A stretch of 64,000 nt of DNA. Origin: Mycogone perniciosa. Its lineage: Eukaryota; Ascomycota; Sordariomycetes; Hypocreales; Hypocreaceae. The position numbers and the translations under genes were made by a program. Location of the stretch: assembly GCA_025331125.1 (NCBI GenBank), contig JAOALB010000111.1:1-64000 (forward strand). Reading direction: 5' to 3'. Positions within the stretch are counted from its first letter, which is position 1; the number at the start of each line of letters is the position of its first letter. The notes under the pieces were generated by a model. The model did no database searches. It was not told where the DNA came from and saw nothing but the letters and a program-made list of their open reading frames with translations. Shown piece by piece: positions 11,694 to 23,817 of the stretch.

Positions 11694-12433
11694 TTGGCTG
11701 GTGACGAAATATGGGGAATTTATTCAATCAAGTCTGTCTTTAAAAGTTTGAGATAGAGCAGAAACCATGGGTGCGATATCACTAATATACCCATTATGCA
11801 TTTGTCGCTGTACTTTGACAAGTTGAGCTTGATTGGCAGTTCCAGTGGCTTGTCTCACAAAGGCTATATCCCGCTGTTGCATTCTCAAGTCATTATAAAT
11901 TGGGCTTTATCGGCTGTGCACGTAGTGATGTGTTCATGCATTGTTAGTGAAATCATCCTATTGGAAGCCCCTGAGACGAGGCATTTACGGAGGACCTGGA
12001 GCAAATCAAAAAGTGGTCATGAGTCTATTGGGCACCTATGAACGACCAATTGCAGATGAAGATGGCCCAAATTTCAGTTGGCCATCAGGTTTCACATCAC
12101 ATCATAACGCGTTTGGTAACCTTTCAAAGGCATCAGTATCTCACAACGCCACCGCCCTCACTTATGGAATCAGCTAATCAACGGCTTGTCAGAGCTTTAA
12201 CATGAGACATTCTTTTCCTGGCCCCGGACACAAGAGCACTGAGACGCATCCCCCATGCGGTCGCGTTGGGTTGTATACCAACGCCGTGAGCTTATTATTG
12301 TGGTATTATCAAAATACCAAGAAATCAGGGACGTGGCCTTGTTGTTTAATCCAAGCTGTGTTATTCTGTTCGATTTCCGTGCCCAAACCTCGAGTACAAT
12401 GATAGATGGAGAAAAAAGCTTGCATATATCTTG
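11694..12433. other. Spacer between CHAT and caspase-like genes
   Basis: About 740 bp. It should contain the promoter of the CHAT gene and the 3' end of the caspase-like gene. Short + strand ORFs (up to 81 codons) have no recognisable content. No TATA box or repeat could be assigned. Confidence 0.5.
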
Positions 12434-14458
12434 CTAAATACCAGCGCTCTGTTCAACCTGTTCGTTTTCACTCTCAGGTTCTTGAGTGTCCGGTACCAAT
12501 TTATATTGGTAGCTCCATATCCCGAATACATCATCATTCACTTGTCTTCTCATGATCTTTCCCATCGGTCTATCACTTCCATACACTATCTGATCCAGTA
12601 GATCCATCAACTCTGTTCCGCTGCCTTTCCTGTTAATCATGCCCGTTGGGCTAGAGCTAGTGTCCAGATGTTGAAGCTCAGTCGGGCGATCCGTCAAGAC
12701 TAACACCGCCGTCGCAAGAATTGGTTTGTCCTTGGGAGCGTCAGGATGCCAGGACACAATCTGACCCATCAACTCTCCTGTGATGGATGACCCGATAAGT
12801 TCTGTCCTCCCTACAGGAATCCCAATGCCAGTGGATGGGGCATAAGTGACAAGTGTAACAATGTCGAGGCAAATGTCCAAGACAGAGACGTAGACCGTCT
12901 TGTTTCCATTGTTGGTGAGCTCAAAGTATATGCCCTGTTCCTCCATCACAGACTGACCAGACTCTGTGAATGGTTTTTTCTTGCCACAGTCGACGAGTCC
13001 GATCTCCACGGACACACTGTTCTTGGGCCATTGAGTGGCCGGCGATCCCTTTAGTCCTAGAACATGCTGTGCCTTGGCGAGTGACTCAAGTACTTCTCGA
13101 ACACGATCGATGACGGGAGGGTCCGTGTTGGCGCTGGTCCACCTCCGGATGACCTGTTCATTGGCATCTGTTATCGTGACAGAGGACTCTTCCTTGTTCA
13201 CGACTGCAAAGTGGCTAGTCGAATCACCTTCCTCCGCAACATAGAGGTATGCTGATTCTTGTAGCTTGTCAGAGACCTGACGGCAAAAACCATCATCACC
13301 GTGCACCATGGCAGCAAATCGTCGCAATCCTTTCTTCGTAAGGATTGCATGGGCACCTCTTTCAGGTAGCTCGCTAAAAGAATTCTTCCAGGAGGATATG
13401 GAGATTTTGGCTTCGAAAGAACCAACGGATATGACTTTGGCCTCGGCAATCTGATAGTTCGGAAGAACAGTAGTAGAGTCAGATGGCATGATGGCGTACG
13501 TGTCGTTCACAGCCACACCATGGATGCAGCCTCCTCTTAGTATCAAATGTCCACCAGCACCTTTTGAAACAGGAAAACCAAGTTCGTGGCCTTCTTCTTC
13601 TGTTCGGAAGCAAAACCGGCGGAACGGGCCTTCAATCTGTGGGTGTTGCTGAGGACAAACCACCATAATCCTGTCGTTCACACGGAGCATGATCTGATTC
13701 CACGAAACTGGGAGCGGGTTTGTCGCGGCCAGCGTGAGTGCCTCTACCAATGCTTCTGTGAGAACTGACTTTAGTACTCTGGGCTTTTTGTCTCCATAAT
13801 AGATCTCGTAGCCAGGCTCTGTGGTTTGGGCTGCCACAATTCTCACGACAGACGGGTTGCCCATGGGGTTGAATTTCTGAGTAGAGACATCTTGTTTTTC
13901 GACAAATCTCTCAATGTGCTGAAAGACTTCGGGATATTCTTGAGGTGGAAGGGATTTCATCCTGGCGCCAGCTCTCGCTAGGCGAGTGGAATGGCAGCAG
14001 TCAAGAATGAGCGTTATATTTTTGGTGATTTCCGAGAGCGTGCTGAGGAAATAGGATATCTCGTAGTCCGTAATTCCCCTGAAGTCATCTGCCGTCGTCT
14101 CGAGAAAGTCCATGGGCACAATATATTGAAGACGCCAGCGCTCTTTCGATTCCTTGTCCTGTTCATCACGCTCCGTAATGTTACCGTGGCCGCTGTAGTA
14201 TCACACAACCTCGTCGTTCGGTTGGGTGTCTGCGATGAATTCCTTAAGTGCATCCAAAATTCCCTGGCGTGTGGCTGGGCGCTCACACTGTGCGTTCCCA
14301 TAGCAAATCGTGGTGGAGAATTTATGCAATTGAAGGACTTCGTTCATAGTTTTGAGGTCAGTTTTTATTGCGTAGAGGTTTAGAGGACTACCGATCAGGA
14401 GCGCTCGCCTCGAGACGCGAGGTGGAGTTTCAGCCCGTTGGTCCGGTTTAGTAGGCAT
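12434..14458 (-). pseudogene. Caspase/metacaspase-like protein with one in-frame TGA
   Basis: A 675-codon frame runs from ATG at 14458 to the stop at 12434, broken only by TGA at 14201-14203 (codon 86). Both sides lie in the same frame and together make a caspase p20-like domain. The N-terminus has RRALLIGSPLNLY; the stop falls between DEVV and YYSGHGN, which carries the catalytic His (codon 91); LDCCHST carries the catalytic Cys (codon 155). After the domain come ~450 residues of an uncharacterised region ending in an acidic tail. No GT..AG pair removes the stop without losing conserved residues; the only local candidate would be a 17-nt intron. The next ATG downstream lies after the His, so a truncated product would lack it. 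The frame is otherwise clean, suggesting a recent nonsense mutation, a sequencing error, or recoding. Confidence 0.75.
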
Positions 14459-16292
14459 GGCTTGGTGGGTTCCTCAGACTTGTCAGGGGGCATTCGGAGA
14501 GACAACTGAGTCCGTCCAAGTATGAGCAAGTTAAGATATCAAATCTAACCGCTATTAGGTGTTTTGTATGACGTCGAAGGTGGTACTAAAGCTTGCAAGG
14601 CTTTGGGATTCAGTGCTTTTTTATAAGTCCGGCCATCCCCGACTACTTCGTAAGCCACCCGAAAATACTATCCAAGACAAGAACTGACTAACTTTCTAAA
14701 TCTCATATCACTACTGCAATGCGGGTGTAATAGGAAGGTTGGACGAGATCTGGCTGGCTGAGATCATAGCCGACCCCCCTATACCTTTCATAGATCCACA
14801 TGTACAAAGCTCAGTCCTCCACCTCTAGTTATTACCCCATGATTCTTTGTCATGTTAATCGTCGATCACTTCCATTTAACGTCGGGCGTCTTGGTTGGTG
14901 CTTGTGGTTCGGTTAGAACGTCGTTCTAAGCCCGGTTTCTGTTGGAACCACGATTTGGCTAGTGTCATGGGTTGCGAGTCATTATGCAAGGATTTCTTTT
15001 CAGGATATAGTATGTATATGCAATGGCACTACACGATTAGTGAAGACTATAGATACACGTTACATCTACAGTATATCAGAAGCAACTCGCAAAACATATC
15101 CACAGGCTTACGAGCCCCCGTTTCTTCTGTGAGGTTCGTGTATGCAGTGTATAAGCGAATCCATGCGTATGAAACCCACTATGAAGACATACAATCGAAT
15201 TATCTGCCCTAACTCGAAAGTTGAGCGTGACATGGCGAAGATGGTAATCCGTATCAATGTGTCTATTCAGAGACATCTCTAGGAAGCCAGCTAACCACTT
15301 CTCGCAGTAAACCTTGCACATGTACGTGAACACTTGGAGAATTTCAGGTGTTTAAGATGGCTTATGGACACCCATATCTGGTTGACGGTGTTAATTACCC
15401 CACAGATCACCAAGACCGTTGCTTTTGTGGCTGTAGACACTCAGATTATTCTTCTGGTTGTCGTCCACACTTCACAGCCTTGGCAGGCATTTTAGATTCC
15501 ACAAACCCATGTGATGACTTAGGGATTAGGCAGAAAGGGCCCCTGTTTCATCGGCAAAGACATGAAGAGTCGGGCAAAGACAAAGCTGAGAAGAGTAGCA
15601 ACACTATTCTGCATATTCAGGATCCTTAGGGGTTGCCTCGTGCATAAGCGACCTTATGAAGTCTCAGCCACGACGAGGTGGATAGACTGACTCATATACG
15701 CCGATACAATACCGATACCGTTGGATTAGAGACTTTTGAGTCTGTTAATATGAGGAAATGGTACAAAGGGACGGTGAAAGTGTTAAACATGGCTGTAGTT
15801 TGAGGGGATCGGACGATACTTGCATGCATTGCAGAAATCCACTTCTTTCTGCAGTGCGACGGCTGTGTTTGCATAAGGAGGTCTTATCCACCCCCCACCC
15901 ATTGTGCACAGCATGGTCACTCTCTACCTTCATGCCACCAGCGCCTAAGAAGCAACCCTTTCTGTAAACGTAGATTCATCCGTGTATGTGACATTGCTAT
16001 AGAACTAATTGCAATCTTGTATCTACACAGTACCAATGCGGCTTTTCATCCCATCTTGTGAGGTCCAGATCTAAGTATGGCCTGGACTCGCCAGACATAG
16101 CTTTGGCACAAGAGACTTCGCATCAATACTACGGATTTGGATGCATAGATGCCCAAAGGAAACCAAGATCAGTAAAGCTACGACGTTGTACCCCGTACGG
16201 AGTAAGTGGATGTGGATTCGGTCCAGCCAGTTAAGCCCCTGGCTGCAGTAGTGGGTCAGACCGGGATCTATTAGGTATGCTCAGCGGTATGA
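14459..16292. other. Intergenic region with no supported gene
   Basis: Normal GC content. ORFs of 60-105 codons occur on both strands, but none shows family motifs or joins across plausible introns. One copy of TACGGAGTA lies at 16196-16204. The right edge is the target site of the large retrotransposon block. Confidence 0.5.
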
Positions 16293-16297
16293 AGTGC

Positions 16298-16657
16298 TGT
16301 CACGACCCGAACATGAGGCCTATGCATATACACGTTACGTATTGACGCACGTGACCTGGACCGACGGCCAGATCGCGGTCCCTAGTTCTTATACTATAGT
16401 CCGCGCTTTTAAAGGATCGGTCTATAACTTAAAGACAGTCAGTCCTTAATATATCTCCTTTATATATAAGATTAGATGAGTTATAATTATTTAATATAGT
16501 TATTTAAATAGTTGTTAATAAATTATATTTATTAAAACTGCCTATTTTATAAAATAGTAATTATATTACTTTATTTAATATTTATGTTTAACTTCTTTAT
16601 TAATATAAACCTTATAAACTTTAATTTAAGTATTAAAAATTAATTTAGATTAATATA
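16298..16657 (+). repeat. 5' LTR of the outer element (360 bp)
   Basis: It begins TGTCACGACCCGAAC and aligns along its length with the split 3' LTR. The first ~90 bases keep normal GC content, whereas the rest is heavily C-to-T/G-to-A mutated. The ATATATCTCCTTTATATATAA block near 16455 is shared with the 392-bp LTR family. Confidence 0.9.
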
Positions 16658-17215
16658 TATTAATGATTTTTATTTAAAAAGCTTTTATGAATTTTGAATA
16701 ATACTATAAATATATTTACTATAATATTCTCTTTTAATATTTTACCTTTTATCTTGCCTTTTTATTTAATATAAAATAATAATAAAGATAATAATATAAA
16801 TAAAAGTAAAAATAAAAATAAAGTTAATAAAATAAAATAATTATATATTTATATAAAAAAGCCGTTTAATATATAAAAGCTAATTATATAAAATAAAAGT
16901 AATACTATTAATATTTAATTACTAAAAATATAAAACTTTAATAAATAATTTAAGAATAGTAAATAACTATTATAAATTTATAAAATTAGGCTTTATTTAC
17001 TTTAAACTTTATATTAAATCATAAAGGGAATTAACTTTTAAGGGATTTAAAAGAGTCGCTTAAAATATAGCCCTTTAAACCCTTTAATAAAAATACTATA
17101 GCACTTTAACTATTTTTTACTTAACTATATAACTATTTCTCCTACTTTTTAACTAGCTTTAATATAAAAATTAATAAAATCTTTTTAACTATTAAATAAT
17201 TTAAAGGATATACTT

Positions 17216-17377
17216 TATTACAGCACTAAACCTGCCCTCTAATAACTTATTAGCATCACATGCATCCTTATATAATAGCTTAATCCTATACCTCCAAACT
17301 ATATTTTTATAGCTTCTTGCCTTATTTAAGGCATAATAAAGATATCACCTTAACCTACTGTTCTGTATACTATAATA
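17216..17377 (+). repeat. 5' LTR of the second (162-bp LTR) element
   Basis: It starts TATTACAGCACTAAACCTGC (RIP-altered TGTTA start) and ends CTGTATACTATAATA. It is the same length as the copy at 23656-23817. Confidence 0.9.
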
Positions 17378-20300
17378 GTTTATGCCTTCTTATAATAACT
17401 GCGCTATTACCTTTAGCCTTTAACCCTGCCTAAAAAGAATTAATAAAGTCATTAACGGCCTAGTCGCAATACTATAAAAAGCCCTATATCTTACAGGAAA
17501 TTCACTAATCCCTAACTATAGCAAGACCTTAAACTTAAAAGCCTATATCCCTGCAGCAAAGAATACACCTTAGCCTAATTCTTTAACCTATACTTTATTC
17601 CCTAGCCTGCATTTAACCTAAGAATATTAAAGTAAAAATAAAAGGCGTAAAAGGGGACCTTAATTAAAAAGTAAAGCTTACTAATTACTTCCGCGACTAG
17701 CCTTATATCTATACTATCTTAAAAGCTTATAATAATAACTATAACTTAACTTTATAGCTTTAAGTACTAAAACTTAAATAATTCTTTAATATTATCTTTA
17801 ACTATTTTTAAAATTAAAAGTATAACTTTAATATAGCTTTAAAATAAAAAAAGGCTAAAAATACTTTTATTATTAAAAACCTAAAGCTCGCTTAATATAA
17901 AGTTTAAAGCTAAAGTAATATAATTAATAAGTTTACTAAAGCTAAAAGTAATAATATCCTCAAGCATTAAATTAATAACTTTAAAGATAGATTTAACGCT
18001 AAAGATAAAAATATAAAAACCTATTAGTAAAAGTATATAAACTAGTATTTTACTATACTATATAATATTATAATTAATACTAAATACTTTAATACCTTTT
18101 ATAAATATATCCTTTATATTAACAGTTAATTAAATAATAATGCTTATAATTTAATATAAAAGGTATTTAACTATATTATAATAAAAAAGGATAACTGTAT
18201 AATATAAAAATAAAAAAGTAATAAAACTTTTATTAAATTCTTAAACTTATAGTATAAAACTTTTAACCTTTTACAATTTACCGCTTAAAAGTTTAATACC
18301 TACTATATAGCAAATAAACTTTTTTAAACTTTATTACTAAATTCTATAAACTAATAGCCTAAGCCAGCAAAACTAATATTTAAAAAGTTAATGCCTTTTA
18401 CTTTAAAATATTTAAAAAAATAGCTGCTGCTTTTACTAATAAAAGTAATAAGCCTATAAATAAAAACAACTAGTCTATTTAAAGAGCTTTTAATTAAAAA
18501 GTTTATAATAACTTTAAAAAGTTAGCCTATTATATTAAATTTAAAGGCGACTATAAGTTTAAAAAGCTAAACAGTAATTATACTCTTTAATAAGCTTTAC
18601 TTTAAAATAAACTAAACCCTTTAAAGTAAAAAAATACAGGCAATCTTATACAGTTAAATACTATATCCTTTGCCTTATAATATAAAGAATACTAATAACT
18701 CTATAACCTATACTATTACTATAATAGCTAATATATAGTTAATAACTATATAGAAAAGCAGAAAGCTAATATTATAAACCTTTAAACCTTAGAGGGATAT
18801 AATAATAGCTTCTTAAAATATAAAATATATTAAAGTAATAGTATTATAGCGCTTTAAAGTAAAGTATATATTTTAAGCTAAAGAAAAGGTATACTAGCAC
18901 TATAAGTTCCTACTCTTTAATTTTTATAATACTAGCACTTTTTAGTTTAAAGAAATAACCTATTATACTATAAAAACCTATTTTTATACTATATTAATAA
19001 AACCAGCTTTATTAAAAGATTAATTACCTTTAGCAATATATTTACCTATAAAGATATAACTTTTAATATAAATAAGGCAGGGAAAAAAGTAACTTCCTGA
19101 TAATATTGCGTTAAAAAGTATCATAGAATATTGGAATAGCTTATAAATCTAATACGTTTATAAATATAATAAATTATTATTAATAGTAAACTATTAATTT
19201 TAAATACTATAAATAGTAAATTATTACTTATCTATACTATATTATTCCTTATATATTTATTAGTAACTATACTAACCTTTATTAATAGTAGCTGCTTAAT
19301 ATAAGGCTTTATAGACTAGTATTTTCTCTGAAAATCCTAAATCCTAATAATATAATTGCCTAGACTAAAAAGCTTTATTTTAGCTAATAGTAAAGCAGTA
19401 ATATAGTTTATTAACTATATAATCTTAAATATAAAAATAAAGGAATATAAAAAGCTATATATATTTTTTATTACTAATCTTTTAAATTAAAACCCCTCTA
19501 TCTTTAAAATGCTATAGCTATAGTAATATAATCCTAATATTAACTAGCCTATATTAATAGTTACCTTTAACTTATAATACTATTTAATAAATTATTGCCT
19601 TTAAACCTACACTATACCGATAATCCCTAGCCTAATAACTATTTTATATAATATTAATATCTTAAGCAAACCTTTAAAGTCAGCACTTTATACTATTAGC
19701 GAGAAATAAAATAATATATTAAAAAGGATAAAAAAAAAGGTTAAAAAGAAAATTAAATTCTAAGTCTATATTAAAAGTATATTAAAAAAAATAATGCTTT
19801 AATAAAGAAAAAGGGACCTATATATTAACTTTATACTAACACTAAGGCAAAATCACTATTGCATTTATTAACTTAATAACTATAAAGGATTAAAGACTAA
19901 AGTATAAATAATATTAAATAAGCCTTTAATATTAGTTTTAATAACGCTTATAGCTAATAACTGTTAATATTTATACTAATATAACCTAGTATAACTCTTT
20001 AAGTTAAGTATACTAATACCTAATAAGCCTATAGCGGTAGCGCTATATAAGCAACTTAATTTAATAAATATTTAAATATCTATTGCAATATTATTTATTT
20101 AATTCTGTAAAGACTTATTTGCCTAATATATAAAATTAACTTAAGCAGACTTAGTAAAAGATATATAAAAGCAGGAATATAAAGTATATTAATTATTAAA
20201 GCTTAATAAAGATACCTTTATAAGTATATTATAAAGATAAAGCAGCTTTATAGTAGTATAAGCACTATTCCTTTAAGCTTTTTATAAATTCCTTGCGCAC

Positions 20301-23300
20301 TGCTATAGCGGAAAGTACCTTTAAGGGATATTAAAGTTTAATATTGATAAGTTTATAAAAGTAAAGCCAGAATTAATAAAAAGTAATATTTAAAAGAAAC
20401 TTTTTAACTGGCTATAAAATAAAATTATTAATTTCCTTTCATAACTAGTAAATAAGCTTCCCTTTAAAAGATTATAAAACTATAAAATTAAACTTTTACT
20501 AGAGAAAGAACTACTATATTAAAAAAATTACTTAATATTATTAAATAAACTTTAAGTTATAAAAAATAGCTAAATAAAAACCTAGCTAAAAGATTTATTA
20601 AAGAATTTAAAGTAAAATATACTGCCCCCTTACTCCTCGCTATAAAACTTAAAAGAGGTATCTGCATTTATTAAAACTATTAAAGCTTTAATAATATTAC
20701 TATAAAAAATCACTACCTATTACTGCTAATTTAAGAAACATTAAATGCTTTATATAATACTAGATTTTATATTAACTTAGATATAATAGCTGCCTTTAAT
20801 AAATTTAAAATCGCAGAAAAATATAAATAAAAGACAGCTTTTATAACCTAGTTTAAGCTATTCGAAACCTTTATTATACCTTTTAGCCTTTATAATACCT
20901 TAGCCTCTTTTTAATACTATATTAACTATACCTTATATAACTTATTTAATGAAACTTATATAGCCTACTTTAATAATATTTTAGTTTATTTAATTATATA
21001 AAAAGAATATTAATAATATATATAAAAAGTTATAAATAAATTAATCGATATAGGTCTTTAAATTAATATTAAAAAATATAAATTTAAAATAATAAAAATA
21101 AAGTACTTTAACTTAATTATTATAAGTAATAGTATTAAAATAGACTTTAAGAAAGTGGCTGCAATTATAAGTTAAAAGAGACCCTTAAACCTCCGCGAAC
21201 TTTAATATTTTTTAGGCTTTGCGAATTTCTATTAACAGTTTATTAAAGACTTTTCCAATATTTATAAACCTTTAAATAGCCTTTTAAAAAAGGATATACT
21301 ATAAAATTAAATAGAACTTTATACTGCTGCATTTAACCGCTTTAAAACCCAGTTTATAACCGCCTTAATCTTTACTTTCTTTAACTATAATAAAAAGATA
21401 ATCTTAAAAATAAATACTTTAAACTAAATATCTAGTAATATTTTCTCCTAATATAATAGAAATAGTATCCTGCAATTAATAATATATTTTTTATTAAAGT
21501 ATTTACCTATTAAATATAATTATAAAATTTATAATAAAAAACTATTAGCTATTATTAAATTATTAAAAAAATAATACCTTAAACTTTAAAGTATAAAAAA
21601 TAAATTTAAAATTATTATAAACTATAAAAACCTAAAATACTTTATAACTATTAAAGTATTAAATTAAAAATAAATCTGCTAATCTAAATTCCTATTTTAA
21701 TATAATTTCTAGATTATTTATTAGCTTAAATCGAAAGCAGTAAAGCTTAATATATTAAATAAGAGATTTTAAAATATCCCAGTAAAATTAAATTAAAATA
21801 ATAGCCGATTAAAAGAAAAAAAGAAAACTTTACTCCTAGAAAGCCGCTTTAACCCCTATACCTATATTAATATTACAGGAAATATAAATCATAAAAACCT
21901 TTTTACTATAATAACTAGCACTTCAATCTTAAATTTAAAGATATTAATTAATAGAATAATTAATAAAGCCTATAAAATATTAAATATAGCGAGTATTATA
22001 ATATAGGCGCTTTAAAACCTAACTATTTAATAATAGCCTAAAAGTATTTAAAGTAATTTAAAGGCAGCTATATAAAACTTTTAAATCTGCAGTAATTAAA
22101 TATATTACTAGGAATAACTTTTTCTTTTATTAATAAATAAAGTAAAGATATAAATTATATATTAAATATACTTTTCTAAGCTAAAAAGATACCTAAAATA
22201 AATAAAAACACTAACCCTCTTTAATTATATATATTAATAGCTGTAAATATTAGCTAATATTAACACTTTTATTAAAGGTTATAACCTATACTTTTAAATA
22301 AAGTTAAATAAATCTACTCCTTTAAAATTCCTAAAACTATTACTAGTATTATTCTAGGCTTAAAGTAATATCTTAATAAACTATATTATACTACTGCTTA
22401 ACTATAACTAGCAAGGCTTAATTTATAAAAATATCTTTATAGTAGTATACCGTTTAATAAAGATATACTATTTTATTACTACCTATATATTTAATATTAA
22501 AAAACTTATTAATGCCTTTATTTCATGTAGCTATACTTTATATAAAGCCTTAAAAATAATTATATTAAACCAAGGTATTTAGTTTATATTTAAATTCTAA
22601 AAGCAGCTATTTTAATAACTTAAAATCCACTTTAAATATTCTTTAGCCTATTATTTAAAGATTAATAGCTAAACTAAACAGTTAAATATAAAGGTAAAGC
22701 AGTATTTTAAGCAGTTTATAAGTTTTTACTAAAATAATTAAATAAATTAATTACTATTTATAAAGTTTACTTAACATAATTAAATATCCAAAATAACAGG
22801 AACCTTACTATTCTTTATAAATTATAACTTTTACCTATACTTAAAAGTTAAGCCTTTAAACCCCTGCCTGCTAAACCTATCTATTACCTAAAAGAGGAGT
22901 TTCTATAAAGTAAATACTATAGCTAAGTATTTCTAATAAATCCTAAACTAACTAAAAGCCTTTATAATATAATTAATCACTTAATATAAAGCTGCAGCCA
23001 ATATATTAAAAGAGGACTTATATTAATTTGCAGTTATTGAAAAGGTATAATTAAAAACTAAATACTTTAAAATAAACTGCCTAATAAAAAAAGGAGATAA
23101 TAAATAAGTAGGCTTATATAAAATCTTTAATATATACCTTTAAGCCTATTAACTTAAACTCCCCGACTATATCTGCATTTTCCCTATATTCTATAACTCT
23201 CTTTTTAGACTATTAGCAGTTAATAAAGTAGGCTAATAGATATATCTATTAAAATAAAACGCTATTAATAAGTAAGAAAATAAAAATATATAGGGATAAA

Positions 23301-23655
23301 TCCTTAAAAGAGATAATAAAATAAATAAAGTAGTAGAAAAATAAGAATTTAATAATATCTTTAACTGCTATAATAAAGATAGCCTATATTGTTATATAGC
23401 CTAGAAACACTATACACTAAGCTAATAACCCGCGAAAGACTTTAAAGGATAAAACGCTGCCCTTTTAGAATACTATATAAAAAACCCCAATAAGCCTGGC
23501 CCGCCTGCCTAGGTTAAAAAGAGGAAGATAGCTAACTAGCCAGACCCGCGATACAGCAGCCGCTTATAACAGAATTAATATAATAAGAGGATTAGAATAT
23601 ATATAGTCTTAAAATAGCTATTTAAGGGCAAATAAAGTTTAAAAAGGGGGGGTAC

Positions 23656-23817
23656 TATTATAGCACTAAACCTGCCCTTTAATAACTCATTAGCATTATA
23701 TGTATCCTTATATAATAGCTTAGTCCTATACCTCCGAACCATATTCTTATAGCTTTTTGCTTTATTTAAGGCATAATAAAGATATTACCTTGACCCGCTA
23801 TTCTGTATACCGTAATA
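23656..23817 (+). repeat. 3' LTR of the second (162-bp LTR) element
   Basis: It starts TATTATAGCACTAAACCTGC and ends CTGTATACCGTAATA. It keeps more C and G than the 5' copy and is preceded by a polypurine tract. Confidence 0.9.

Larger units (their letters stand above)
17216..23817 (+). mobile_element. Second Ty3/gypsy element nested in the gag region of the outer element
   Basis: It is 6602 bp long with two 162-bp LTRs (17216-17377 and 23656-23817) and the target duplication TACTT at 17211-17215 and 23818-23822. Outer-element sequence resumes directly after it and matches the uninterrupted relative near 31160. A polypurine tract AAAAAGGGGGGGTAC (23641-23655) abuts the 3' LTR. Reverse transcriptase traces: an MPF box at ~20872-20915 and a DD box read as FNNILVY at ~20961-20992. 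Integrase trace at ~22420-22488; a likely chromodomain end with PAKDF at ~23370-23455. It is a different family from the outer element by LTR length and sequence. All frames are broken by RIP. Confidence 0.9.

Noticed and set aside
14222..14238. 17-nt GT..AG 'intron' near the caspase TGA
   Set aside because: The only local pair that would remove the stop is far shorter than any known fungal intron.
15692..16140. Possible DDE transposase remnant on -
   Set aside because: A phrase like YTDESTFTE tempted, but flanking frames do not continue with transposase motifs.
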